A stretch of DNA of 64,000 nt from the NCBI GenBank assembly GCA_910589075.1, contig CAJUSK010000028.1:1-64000 (forward strand), written 5' to 3'. How positions within the stretch are numbered: position 1 is the first letter of the stretch; each line of letters begins with the position of its first letter. Shown here piece by piece: positions 25,094 to 34,094 of the stretch. The notes beneath the pieces were generated by a model. The model saw only the letters and a list, made by a program, of their open reading frames with translations. It searched no databases and had not been told where the DNA came from. A program made the position numbers and the translations under genes. Origin of the DNA: an uncultured Lachnospiraceae bacterium. GTDB taxonomy: Bacteria; Bacillota; Clostridia; Lachnospirales; Lachnospiraceae.

Positions 25094-26329
25094 GTGCAAA
25101 AAAGCATGAAAGGGATTACACCGCAGAGTTTGTTTGTATGTTTGATGACTGGCCTTGGTTTATTTGGAGTATTTTGGTTATGTTATACGAGAGGCGCCTG
25201 TATGCGTACAGTGCTTCCGTTGCCTGAGTGGTATTTTATGGATTTTTTTAATCACATATTTTATGTGCAGGAACCGTCCGGCGTATATGATGTGAATTTT
25301 AATGCCTGTTTTCCACCTCTGGCTTATATGCTGTACTGGCTGTTGGCACAAATGCTGCCGGCTGATACGGTGGTAATGGATGATCCGTCAGCACTGACAT
25401 CCTATGCTCTGTTATTATATGTCACCTATCATGTGTTGCTGGGAATACTGCTTTATGACAGCATACGCAGACTTTATATTGCAAGGGGAGGCCGGGAGGC
25501 TGACAGCCTTTGGATTACGCTGTTTGCAAGTATGTCGGGTGTGTTTATTTTCAGTGTTATATGGACAGGAAACTCTGCATTGATTGCGTGTATTCTGCTG
25601 CTCAGGGCATTGGAGCTGCGGGATAAGGAAGACCGGGCCAGAAAAGAGCTGGCTCTGATACTGATTGCAGTTGCAGCGGGGCTCAAAATATATCCTGCGG
25701 TTTTTGGCATACTGTATTTAAAGGAAAGACGGTATAAAGAAGCAGGGAGACTGATTGTGTATGGAATACTCTGTTTCTTTGTTCCATTCGTTTTCTTTGG
25801 CGGCATCCACGGACTGTTTCAGATGCTGCAAAATCAGCAAGAACTGCATTCACAGGTATATTATGGATGGAAAAGCATTCAATCGACATGGAACCAGATA
25901 GATAACAGATTTCTGCATCTGAACCTTCAAATTGTCGGAAGATTGTTAACCGCTATGTATGCGATATTTGCGGCAGTGGGTGTGTGGCTGGCACAGGATG
26001 TATGGAAAAAGCTGTTTTTATTATGCAGCATGATGGTTATCGTGCCATTTTGGGCAGGATCTTATACCCCGTTTTATCTCATCATTCCATTAATCTATTT
26101 TCTGACCGAAAAACGAAATCACAGAGCAGACTATGTATATGCCATTCTGTTTGCGGGGATATTCTGCTTTTTTGTGTGGAATACACCTTTTATTACAAAG
26201 ATAACAGGAGATCTTTCCTTTACTGTAAGATATGCGTCAATTTATTGTATGAGTCTGCTTTTATTGATAGACATTTTTTACTGTGAAATAAAAAATCGTT
26301 TTATACATTCCAGGACGGTTGAACTGTAA
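25094..26329 (+). CDS. GT87-like (DUF2029) membrane glycosyltransferase
   Basis: A polytopic protein of about 411 residues with around ten membrane spans. The first outer loop has YFMDFFNHIFYVQEP with an aspartate in the expected catalytic place, and AAGLKIYPAVFGILYLKERRYKEA (written in parts: GLKIYPAVFGILYL, then KERRYKEA) matches the GT87/DUF2029 mannosyltransferase-type block. It would use a polyprenyl-phosphate sugar outside the membrane. The GTG at 25094 is chosen because AAAGGAG (25078-25084) lies 9 bases upstream; an ATG at 25070 is in frame but has no ribosome site. It lies just after the phase-variable gene. Confidence 0.7.
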   Translation: MQKSMKGITPQSLFVCLMTGLGLFGVFWLCYTRGACMRTVLPLPEWYFMDFFNHIFYVQEPSGVYDVNFNACFPPLAYMLYWLLAQMLPADTVVMDDPSALTSYALLLYVTYHVLLGILLYDSIRRLYIARGGREADSLWITLFASMSGVFIFSVIWTGNSALIACILLLRALELRDKEDRARKELALILIAVAAGLKIYPAVFGILYLKERRYKEAGRLIVYGILCFFVPFVFFGGIHGLFQMLQNQQELHSQVYYGWKSIQSTWNQIDNRFLHLNLQIVGRLLTAMYAIFAAVGVWLAQDVWKKLFLLCSMMVIVPFWAGSYTPFYLIIPLIYFLTEKRNHRADYVYAILFAGIFCFFVWNTPFITKITGDLSFTVRYASIYCMSLLLLIDIFYCEIKNRFIHSRTVEL

Positions 26330-26355
26330 AGAACTGGTATGTTGATTTATAATCT

Positions 26356-26363
26356 GGTATAAT
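26356..26363 (+). promoter_or_regulatory. Extended -10 promoter before the LicD-fusion gene
   Basis: TATAAT (26358-26363) is preceded by TGG, and a second TATAAT lies 10 bases upstream (26348-26353). No good -35 is seen. It sits about 50 bases before the ATG at 26415, in the 85-base gap after the GT87-like gene. Confidence 0.5.
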
Positions 26364-26414
26364 CAAAAAGTAGTCATATTGCCCTAAAGATAATGAGAGA
26401 GAAAAGGAATAATT

Positions 26415-28013
26415 ATGCAAAGTGATATAAAAGGTTATTTAATGTATGATATAAAAGGTGCAATTAGCCATGGTGAAATAAAAATTTTGAATTCCTGTAA
26501 AGAAATGTGTGGCAGATTGATTGCAGGTGTGCCTTCAGATGAATTTATTCTGCTCATGTCCGGCAGAAATCCGGAATTGCCATTCCAGCAGAAAAAAGAA
26601 ATGCTGTTATCTTTGCAGGCAGTAGACGAGGTGATTTCTGTGGATGCACAAAATGTATCTCTGCAAAAGTGCCATGAGCAGATACAGTTTGATGTGTGTT
26701 TTTATGGTGTTGAATATGGCAGACACTTTCAGACGGATCAGGCGTATTGCAAGGCCCATGGAGTACGGATGCATTCGCTGCTTCCGGCAGGACTGAGCGG
26801 AATGGCGGCATTTAGAGAAGCGTTGAATAATGCCGCACCGGGTAAACAGGTGATTTTATTTGGTACAGACGAATATTTTGATGAATATATGAAGAACTTT
26901 TCGAACGAGTATATGCCTGCATATGCAGTTGACAATTCTTCGGAAACGTGGGGAACCAGTAAGAGCGGGGTGGAAATTAAAGGGCCGGATGCCCTGGCGG
27001 CAGAAGATCCGGACAAAGTGTTTGTGATATTGTGCAGCGAAGCCTTTGAGCCGGTGCGGGATCAGTTGCTTGCTATGGGAAGTTTTAATTACAGGCCTAT
27101 GAAAGGGTTTGATCCGGTGGGACTTGCAGAGGAATATGCCGTTACGCAGGCGGATGAGCAGGCATATCTGAAAAAGGTTCATGAAATTTTGATGAAGATC
27201 ATGGTTGAATTTGACCGCGTCTGCAGAAAATATCATCTGCATTATTATGTCATCAGCGGTTCTCTGATTGGTGTGGTCAGACACCAGGGATTCATTCCCT
27301 GGGATGATGATCTGGATGTGTCCATGACCAGGGAAGACTATAAGATTTTAAAAGAAAAAGCGGATGAAATATGGAAGGGCAGTGATTTTGAACTGGTAGA
27401 TTATGATAGTTTGGGGAAAAATACATTTTCTGACTTTATTCCCAGACTTGCCTATATGAAAGAAGAAGTGCCCAACGGAACATACAGTAAAGTTGTGGGA
27501 AAAGCACGGCCGGAAATTATGAACAAGCTGGCAATGGATATATTTGTTATGGATGATGCATCCAATAGTAAAAAACGGCACAAAATAGCAACTACGATGA
27601 TTAAAGGTGTCTATGTATTGTGTATGGGACATCGGGCATATATTGATTATTCAGAATATGATCGTGTTTCGGCAACGGCACGTTTTGTAATCCGGGTTGT
27701 AAATATGGTGGGCAGTGTCATTCCCGCTAAAATTTTATTCTGGATGTATGAAAAAATCCGGGATTACGCGAAAAAAGAAAACAGTGATTATTATTTTGAA
27801 GCAAACGGTACAATCAATTATATGCCATTGACGTTTGAAAAGCGGTTTTTCGGTGAAGGAAAAGAAATGGACATGTGTGGCGTAAAGGTAAAAGTGCCTG
27901 TAGACTGTGATGGTTTACTGCGTGCAAAAGGTTATGGGGATTACATGCAGTTCCCTCCGATCAATGGGAGAAGACCGGCTCATAGTGTAAAAAGAAAAGG
28001 AGTCATCTGGTAA
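26415..28013 (+). CDS. Pseudo-cytidylyltransferase, Rossmann-like and LicD phosphotransferase fusion
   Basis: A three-part protein of 532 residues. Residues 1-135 look like a cytidylyltransferase (KILNSCKEMCGRLIAGVPSD aligns with the intact paralogue at 22.46 kb), but HIGH is replaced by SHGE (18-21), so it is probably inactive. Residues 145-235 are a Rossmann-like domain (VILFGTDEYFDEYM, then AYAVDNS). Residues 255-532 are LicD: SGSLIGVVRHQGFIPWDDD with the D297-D299-D301 cluster. LicD enzymes transfer a phospho-alcohol from a CDP donor to a sugar. AGGAATAAT precedes the ATG, and the stop overlaps the next start (TAATG). Confidence 0.85.
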   Translation: MQSDIKGYLMYDIKGAISHGEIKILNSCKEMCGRLIAGVPSDEFILLMSGRNPELPFQQKKEMLLSLQAVDEVISVDAQNVSLQKCHEQIQFDVCFYGVEYGRHFQTDQAYCKAHGVRMHSLLPAGLSGMAAFREALNNAAPGKQVILFGTDEYFDEYMKNFSNEYMPAYAVDNSSETWGTSKSGVEIKGPDALAAEDPDKVFVILCSEAFEPVRDQLLAMGSFNYRPMKGFDPVGLAEEYAVTQADEQAYLKKVHEILMKIMVEFDRVCRKYHLHYYVISGSLIGVVRHQGFIPWDDDLDVSMTREDYKILKEKADEIWKGSDFELVDYDSLGKNTFSDFIPRLAYMKEEVPNGTYSKVVGKARPEIMNKLAMDIFVMDDASNSKKRHKIATTMIKGVYVLCMGHRAYIDYSEYDRVSATARFVIRVVNMVGSVIPAKILFWMYEKIRDYAKKENSDYYFEANGTINYMPLTFEKRFFGEGKEMDMCGVKVKVPVDCDGLLRAKGYGDYMQFPPINGRRPAHSVKRKGVIW

Positions 28014-29626
28014 TGAGTGGAAAAGTACAACTGCTTGACTGCACGCTGCGTGACGGCGCATATATTGTGGACGGTGAATTTGGAACGCCTGCCATCAGAG
28101 GGATTATCAAACGGATGCAGGATGCCAATATAGAACTGGTAGAATGCGGCTGGCTCAAGGACGGGCCCCATAAAGAGGGGACCACCTTCTATCATATCCC
28201 TGCTGACCTGGAGCCGTATCTGCTGGGAAAAAACAGCCATACCACCTATGTGGCCATGATTGACTGGAACCGATACAATCTCGAGCAGTTGCCTGTCTAT
28301 GACGGAAAGTCCATAGACGCCATCCGGGTGGTATTTCCCCAGGATCATTTCAGGGAAGGAATCGGGCTGGCAGGACAGATTCAGGAAAAAGGATACCAGG
28401 TATACCTGCAGGCTGCCAATACGCTGGGGTATCGTGATGCGGAACTGATTACACTGGCGCAGGAAGTCAATGCTGCGCACCCGGTGGCTCTGTCGGTTGT
28501 GGATACTTTTGGCGCCATGTATGGCGATGATCTGGAACATATTATCCTGATTCTGGATCAATATCTGGATTCTGATATCAAACTGGGCTTTCATTCCCAT
28601 AATAATCAGCAGCTTTCCTTTGCGCTGACAATGCAGTTTATTGAGACATTGACGAAGAGAGGCCGCAGTGTCATCGCCGATTCCAGCCTTTGCGGTATGG
28701 GGCGCGGCGCAGGGAATGCCACAACGGAGCTGACTGCCAATTTCCTGAACCGGAGATATAATGGAAACTATGATATGAATGTCATCATGGACGCCATAGA
28801 TATGTATATGGGATATTTTACGGAACATTTCACCTGGGGGTATTCCATCCCCTATTTTATATCCGGTATGTACTGTGCCCATGTGAATAATATTGCCTAT
28901 CTGCAGAAAAATCACCGGACCAATACGCTGGCAATGCGCAATATTATAGAGTCCCTGTCAGAAGAGGACAGGAAAAAATATGATTACGATTTGCTGGAAC
29001 AGAAATATCTGGAGTACCAGAATAAAACAGTGGATGATGAACGGGTTCTGAAAGGACTGAAAGAAGAAATCGGCGACAGAGAAGTACTGCTTCTTCTTCC
29101 GGGAAAATCCCTTACGGAACAGGAGACTGTCATCAAACAGCATATTGCGGAGTGTAAGCCGTATATCATCGGGATTAACGCGGTGTTTGCGCAATACACC
29201 TATGATGCATTATTTTTCAGCAATTCGGTAAGATATGAGTATGCCAGAGAAATCTATCCGGAATTGTTTTATAAGAATCAAAGGATTATTGCCTCCAATA
29301 TTAAAACAGAAGGGGAGGCAGAGGAACGGGTGGTGAACTTCAATCATCTGGTGAAGCGGGGATGGGAGCATTTTGACAATTCCGGCATGATGTGTCTGCG
29401 TCTGCTGAACAAACTGCACATTTGCAGGGTGGCCCTGGCCGGGTTTGACGGTTTTGAAGATGCCTGGTCGGAGAGTTATGCAGATATTTCCCTGCCACAT
29501 ATCAATCCGGGGAAACGGTGGGATGAACTCAACGAAGAAATCTGTGATATGTTCCAGGACTTTAAGAAGATCACAGCGAATTATATGACGATTCAATTTG
29601 TTACAGAAAGTAAATATGATGTTTGA
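28013..29626 (+). CDS. HMGL-like (DRE-TIM) aldolase with a C-terminal Rossmann-like domain
   Basis: A 537-residue protein. Residues 5-290 are an HMGL-like DRE-TIM barrel: LLDCTLRDGAY (metal ligand D9 with R13 and D14), LGFHSHNN (metal ligands H194 and H196) and CGMGRGAGN (227-235). Members cleave or form 4-hydroxy-2-oxo acids using a divalent metal. Residues about 345-537 form a second domain (REVLLLLPGKSL, then ALFFSNSVRYEYA, ASNIKTEG) that I cannot name, Rossmann-like in appearance. Coupled to the LicD gene upstream and 12 bases ahead of the thiamine-diphosphate enzyme, with which it probably acts in making an unusual branched sugar or an acyl donor. Confidence 0.85.
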   Translation: MSGKVQLLDCTLRDGAYIVDGEFGTPAIRGIIKRMQDANIELVECGWLKDGPHKEGTTFYHIPADLEPYLLGKNSHTTYVAMIDWNRYNLEQLPVYDGKSIDAIRVVFPQDHFREGIGLAGQIQEKGYQVYLQAANTLGYRDAELITLAQEVNAAHPVALSVVDTFGAMYGDDLEHIILILDQYLDSDIKLGFHSHNNQQLSFALTMQFIETLTKRGRSVIADSSLCGMGRGAGNATTELTANFLNRRYNGNYDMNVIMDAIDMYMGYFTEHFTWGYSIPYFISGMYCAHVNNIAYLQKNHRTNTLAMRNIIESLSEEDRKKYDYDLLEQKYLEYQNKTVDDERVLKGLKEEIGDREVLLLLPGKSLTEQETVIKQHIAECKPYIIGINAVFAQYTYDALFFSNSVRYEYAREIYPELFYKNQRIIASNIKTEGEAEERVVNFNHLVKRGWEHFDNSGMMCLRLLNKLHICRVALAGFDGFEDAWSESYADISLPHINPGKRWDELNEEICDMFQDFKKITANYMTIQFVTESKYDV

Positions 29627-29638
29627 CGGTGAACCGAT

Positions 29639-31438
29639 ATGATGAAAGTATCTGATTATGTAGTAAAAAGACTGGAAGAAACAGGTGCGGGCCATATGTT
29701 TATGCTGCCCGGCGGCGGTGCAATGCACCTGAATGATTCCCTTGGAAAGAGTAAAACAATACAGTATATCTGTTGTCTGCATGAACAGGCCTGTGCCATG
29801 GCGGCAGAGGCTTATGCAAGGGTAAATAATACGATTGGCCTGCTGATGGTTACCACCGGCCCTGGCGGAACCAATGCGCTGACCGGTGTGGCCGGCGCCT
29901 GGCTGGAATCCACCCCCATGTTTGTAGTATCAGGACAGGTAAAGCGGCTGGATATGATCAACGGGCAGGGTATCCGGCAGCAGGGGATGCAGGAACTGGA
30001 CATTATCTCTGTGGTGAAACCCATTACCAAATATGCAGCGCTTGTAGATGATCCGCAGATGATCCGGTATCATATTGAGCGAAGCCTGTATGAGGCATGT
30101 CATGGGAGAAAAGGGCCTGTATGGCTGGATATTCCGCTGGATGTACAGGCAACCATGATTGACGAGACAAAGCTGATTGGCTACACACCGATTCCGGAGG
30201 TAAAAAATACCCATCTGGAAAAGCAGGTGCTACAGGTGATTGCAGCTTTGAATCAGGCTAAGCGGCCGGTATTGCTGGCCGGGAATGGTATCCGGCTGTC
30301 GGATGGTGTGGAAGTATTTGAAAAGCTGGTTCGTACGCTGAATATCCCGGTACTCACCACCTGGAACGGTATTGATCTGATGGAAGAGTCGGATCCTCTC
30401 TATTATGGGCGCCCAGGTGGCCTGGGGCATCGTTACGCCAATTTTATGCAGCAAAATGCAGACTTTTTCATGAGCATCGGGGCACGGTTGAACCTGTTGC
30501 AGACAGGCTATAACTTTGACGGCTTTGCAAGAGAGGCTTATAAAGTCATGGTGGATATTGACAATGGAGAGCTGCACAAGATCAATGTGCGGCCGGATCT
30601 GCCAATATGCGGGGATGCAAAAGAATTTATGGAACTTTTGCTGCTTCATCAGGATAAAATTGTCCGCAAAGACAGAACGGAATGGCTGGCGTATGGCAAT
30701 CGGCTGAAAGCACAGTATCCCATCGTAAAGCCTGAATACTGGGAACAGAAAGAACTGGTCAATTCCTATTGCCTGTTGGAGACGATTTCCAGGTATATGA
30801 CAGGCGAAGATATTTATGTGTCAGGCAGTTCGGGCAGTTGCATTGATATTTCCATGCAGACGTTCCGGGTGAAAAAAGGACAGCGGGTGTTTTGTACAAA
30901 GGGGCTGGCATCCATGGGCTACGGGCTGCCTTCCACAATCGGCGCCTGTCTGGCGAGCGGAGGCAGGCGGACAGTGGGGGTCAATGGTGACGGCGGTTTT
31001 GTGATGAATATTCAGGAACTGGAAACCATACGGCGTCTGCAGCTTCCCATCAAAATCTTTGTGTTGAGCAACCGGGGCTATGGGGCGATAAAAGCCACCC
31101 AGACAAATCTGTTCGGAGGCCATCTGGTGGGATGCAATGAAGAATCTGCCCTGACCATACCGCCTGTTGCGAAGATTGCGGAGGCATATGGTTTACAATC
31201 GGTGGTGATCCGTACAAACAGTGAGCTGGACGAGAAAGTGAAAGCGGTTCTGGAGTATGCGGGCCCCGTTATCTGCGAGGTTATGACCCCCATTGCACTG
31301 ACGGCTGTGCCAAAGCAGGTATCCTATAAACGGTCCGACGGACAGATGGAATCGCTGCCGCTGGAATTTCTGAATCCTCCCATCAGTGACGCAGAGATGC
31401 AGGAGAATATGTTGATTCCCATGTTTGAGAGACAATAA
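29639..31438 (+). CDS. Thiamine-diphosphate enzyme, acetolactate-synthase-like (YerE-type candidate)
   Basis: A 599-residue member of the acetolactate synthase/pyruvate oxidase superfamily. CLHEQACAMAAEAYAR contains the catalytic E49 that activates the cofactor; TTGPGGTNALTGVAGAW is the typical N-terminal loop; VNGDGGFVMNIQELETIRR (about 448-466) is the GDG...N cofactor-diphosphate site. Length is normal. In a locus with rfbF, rfbG and rfbH, the most interesting comparison is YerE, the flavin-containing carboligase that adds a two-carbon unit at C4 of CDP-3,6-dideoxy-4-keto sugar to make yersiniose. Ordinary branched-chain amino-acid synthesis is less likely given the neighbours and the lack of an ilvN subunit. 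Confidence 0.8.
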   Translation: MMKVSDYVVKRLEETGAGHMFMLPGGGAMHLNDSLGKSKTIQYICCLHEQACAMAAEAYARVNNTIGLLMVTTGPGGTNALTGVAGAWLESTPMFVVSGQVKRLDMINGQGIRQQGMQELDIISVVKPITKYAALVDDPQMIRYHIERSLYEACHGRKGPVWLDIPLDVQATMIDETKLIGYTPIPEVKNTHLEKQVLQVIAALNQAKRPVLLAGNGIRLSDGVEVFEKLVRTLNIPVLTTWNGIDLMEESDPLYYGRPGGLGHRYANFMQQNADFFMSIGARLNLLQTGYNFDGFAREAYKVMVDIDNGELHKINVRPDLPICGDAKEFMELLLLHQDKIVRKDRTEWLAYGNRLKAQYPIVKPEYWEQKELVNSYCLLETISRYMTGEDIYVSGSSGSCIDISMQTFRVKKGQRVFCTKGLASMGYGLPSTIGACLASGGRRTVGVNGDGGFVMNIQELETIRRLQLPIKIFVLSNRGYGAIKATQTNLFGGHLVGCNEESALTIPPVAKIAEAYGLQSVVIRTNSELDEKVKAVLEYAGPVICEVMTPIALTAVPKQVSYKRSDGQMESLPLEFLNPPISDAEMQENMLIPMFERQ

Positions 31439-31487
31439 ACTGCCGGATGGGCGTATAAAAAACAGGAGTCTGGAACAGGATTAAAAA

Positions 31488-34094
31488 ATGGATATATCAT
31501 ATTTATTGTTTTTACAAAAAGCCAGAGAAGCGTTCGGAGGCGTGTTTGATTCGTTTATGATGCAGGTAACAGCTTTGGGAGAAGGAACTGCGACGTTCCT
31601 TCTTTTAGCTGTTCTATATTGGTGTGTGGATAAACGGATCGGGCAATCTATGGGATTGAACGTGGCCCTTGGGTGTACACTGAACCAGTTTTTAAAACCA
31701 TTGTTCCATATAGACCGTCCATGGATAAGAGATGAGCGGATTCATCCTGTGGAGGCGGCTTTGCCGGGGGCAGGCGGTTATTCTTTTCCCAGCGGTCATA
31801 CGGCCAGAGCAGTGGCTACCTGGGGCGCTGTGGGCAGCGGGACCTGGAAGAAAGAAAAATATCGCCTGGTCAGCAGTCTTTGCTGGCTGATCACGGTGGC
31901 TGTTTTATTTTCCAGAAACTATCTGGGCGTGCACACGCCCCAGGATGTACTGGTATCCCTTGCGCTGGGGATTGGAATTCTCTGGCTGACTGCAAAGAGT
32001 TTACAATTTGCGGACAAGCATCCCATGGGGGATCTTCTGGTCTGCGGGGCGGGCTGTGTGCTCTGTTTTCTGCCCATGCTTAAAATCGGATGTATGTCCA
32101 ATGCGGGCGCCGGTATGGGGTTTTTTATTGGGTGGCTGGCAGAGCGTCGTTTTGTGCGGTTTGAAATAAGAGGTAGTCTGCCGGAGAGGCTGGGCAGGCT
32201 GGGGATTGGCGGTTTGCTTCTGCTGGCAGTCTATCGGGGCGTGGGCCCGGTGCTGACATTGTTTATGCCTGCCAAATATGCAGGCTTTTTTGCGTCGTTT
32301 TTCCTGGCTGTCTATATTATGGCAGGGTATCCTTTTCTTTGGTGCGTATGGGAGCGGGCGCGGGATTTGACAGGTTTTAGAAGCAGACGGCTCATGATGG
32401 GACTGGCCGTTTGTGTATTGGCTGCAGTGTGTCTGTCTGCGATTCCCTGGCAGGTGCGCCGGAATGCACAGAAAGCGGAGGCGGAGGCAGGCGCGCAGCA
32501 GACAGAAGCGGCGGACAGTGCGTCAGACAATACACCGATTGCCCCGGAAGACTTACAATCCTTTCAGGAAGAAGGGCTGCAGATTATTGCCCACAGAGGA
32601 TACAGCGGCGTATTTCCGGAAAATACCCGTTCCGCATTTGCAGGGGCACTGGACATTGGTGTGGATTATATTGAACTGGATGTACAATTATCGGCTGACG
32701 GACAGGTGATGGTATTCCATGATGGTGATCTTGCCCGCATTACGGGACAGACAGGAAATGTTGCGGATTACAGCCGGGACGAACTTTTGGAGATGGATGC
32801 GGGAAGCTGGTTTGGCGCTGACTTTGCAGGCGAGAGAATACTCACACTGGAAGAAGCGCTGACACTCATAGGCGCGTCTGACTGCAGAATCTATCTGGAA
32901 CTGAAAGATATGGGAGATGTGGCCGGCTTTGAAGAGGCTGTGGTGGAAGTTGTAAAGCGGTGCGGCATGGAAAGGCAATGTGTACTTGCCTCATTTAATT
33001 ATAGCTATCTGGCCCGCATAAAAGAGTTGGACAGCAGTCTGGCGGTTTTATACAATACGGTTTCCGGAAAAAGCACATTACCGGATGAATTTCCGGCGGA
33101 ATATTACGGACTGTTTATACAAAATGTCACTGCCGAGACGATTCGTTCCATACATGAAGCAGGCAGGAAAGCCTTTGTCTGGACGGTGAACACACCGGAG
33201 CAGATGACCAGGGTGCGGGAAATGGGTGCGGACGGAATTGTCACCAATTATCCGGGACTGGCAAAGGTAATCGTACACCCGGAATATGGATTCCTGGCGG
33301 AACATTTTGAGAAGTCCATTACAATGCCGGGACTTTACCGGCAAAATGAGACGGTGCCCCTGGAAGACTATGTGGTACAGGGACTGACCAGAGCAGGTGG
33401 CATGATTGTGATATCGGCGTATAGTTACTCCGGTGCGCATAACAGTATTCTGTTTGTGTTGGATACGGAAGGAAATTTGCAGAAAACGGTGGATCTGGGA
33501 TTCAAGGCCCATACAGGCGGTATTGCATATGATGAAAACAGAGATCTTCTCTGGGTGACAGGTCCGTCGGGACATGTCTATGCGGTTTCCTGGCCGGCGA
33601 TTCTGGAAGGCGGGTATCAGGGAGAGATACTGGCGGATTTTGATGCGGGACTGAAAAATCATAACGACTCAGCGGTGGCCTCCTTCTTAAACATCTATGG
33701 GGATGAATTGTTTGTGGGTTCTTATGTGGACGGAGACACGGGCATGCTCAAGCGTTATGATGTGACAGAGTATGAGAGACCGTCGGAAGTGGCAGCATAT
33801 GTGATACCCCAGCGGGTGCAGGGCGTTACATTCCAGGAAGATGTTACCACAGGTGAGCGGTATATACTGTTTAGTTCGGGATACCAGACGGAAGATTCCA
33901 GCCTGTTAGCTTTTGCATATGACGAAAAAGCGGAACGCTTTGAGGAGCCTGTGTGGTATGCGACTTTGCCGGAAGGTGTGGAACAGATCCAGATGACGGC
34001 GGATGGTATGTATATACTGTTTGAATCGGCGGCACGGCCTTACCGGGCTGCGGCGAGAATACCAAATGACCAGATTTATCTTGTGAGAGTGTAA
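31488..34094 (+). CDS. PAP2 phosphatase, glycerophosphodiesterase and propeller-like fusion
   Basis: An 868-residue protein with three parts. Residues 1-320 are a membrane PAP2 phosphatase with the complete motif set: K70-x6-R77-P78, PSGH (H104) and S142-R143-x5-H149-x3-D153. A low-complexity Ala/Glu/Gln linker (about 328-353) leads to a glycerophosphodiester phosphodiesterase domain (about 360-595) with AHRGYSGVFPENTRSAF and YIELDVQLSADG and FHDGD. Residues about 610-868 repeat GGMIVISAYSYSG, HTGGIAYDE, LWVTGPSGHVY and similar blocks, resembling a beta-propeller. The last two parts should lie outside. It may recycle polyprenyl or glycerol-phosphate products. AGGA upstream gives a plausible start. 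Confidence 0.85.
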   Translation: MDISYLLFLQKAREAFGGVFDSFMMQVTALGEGTATFLLLAVLYWCVDKRIGQSMGLNVALGCTLNQFLKPLFHIDRPWIRDERIHPVEAALPGAGGYSFPSGHTARAVATWGAVGSGTWKKEKYRLVSSLCWLITVAVLFSRNYLGVHTPQDVLVSLALGIGILWLTAKSLQFADKHPMGDLLVCGAGCVLCFLPMLKIGCMSNAGAGMGFFIGWLAERRFVRFEIRGSLPERLGRLGIGGLLLLAVYRGVGPVLTLFMPAKYAGFFASFFLAVYIMAGYPFLWCVWERARDLTGFRSRRLMMGLAVCVLAAVCLSAIPWQVRRNAQKAEAEAGAQQTEAADSASDNTPIAPEDLQSFQEEGLQIIAHRGYSGVFPENTRSAFAGALDIGVDYIELDVQLSADGQVMVFHDGDLARITGQTGNVADYSRDELLEMDAGSWFGADFAGERILTLEEALTLIGASDCRIYLELKDMGDVAGFEEAVVEVVKRCGMERQCVLASFNYSYLARIKELDSSLAVLYNTVSGKSTLPDEFPAEYYGLFIQNVTAETIRSIHEAGRKAFVWTVNTPEQMTRVREMGADGIVTNYPGLAKVIVHPEYGFLAEHFEKSITMPGLYRQNETVPLEDYVVQGLTRAGGMIVISAYSYSGAHNSILFVLDTEGNLQKTVDLGFKAHTGGIAYDENRDLLWVTGPSGHVYAVSWPAILEGGYQGEILADFDAGLKNHNDSAVASFLNIYGDELFVGSYVDGDTGMLKRYDVTEYERPSEVAAYVIPQRVQGVTFQEDVTTGERYILFSSGYQTEDSSLLAFAYDEKAERFEEPVWYATLPEGVEQIQMTADGMYILFESAARPYRAAARIPNDQIYLVRV

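Noticed and set aside
29639..31438. Biosynthetic acetolactate synthase for branched-chain amino acids.
   Set aside because: There is no ilvN, ilvC or ilvD nearby and the gene lies between a sugar-type aldolase and a phosphatase fusion in a glycan operon; a sugar-modifying role is more likely.
26415..31438. A phosphonate pathway (cytidylyl/LicD plus HMGL-like and thiamine-diphosphate enzymes).
   Set aside because: No PEP mutase is in the window, and the thiamine-diphosphate enzyme has the 600-residue acetolactate-synthase size, not the shorter phosphonopyruvate decarboxylase form.
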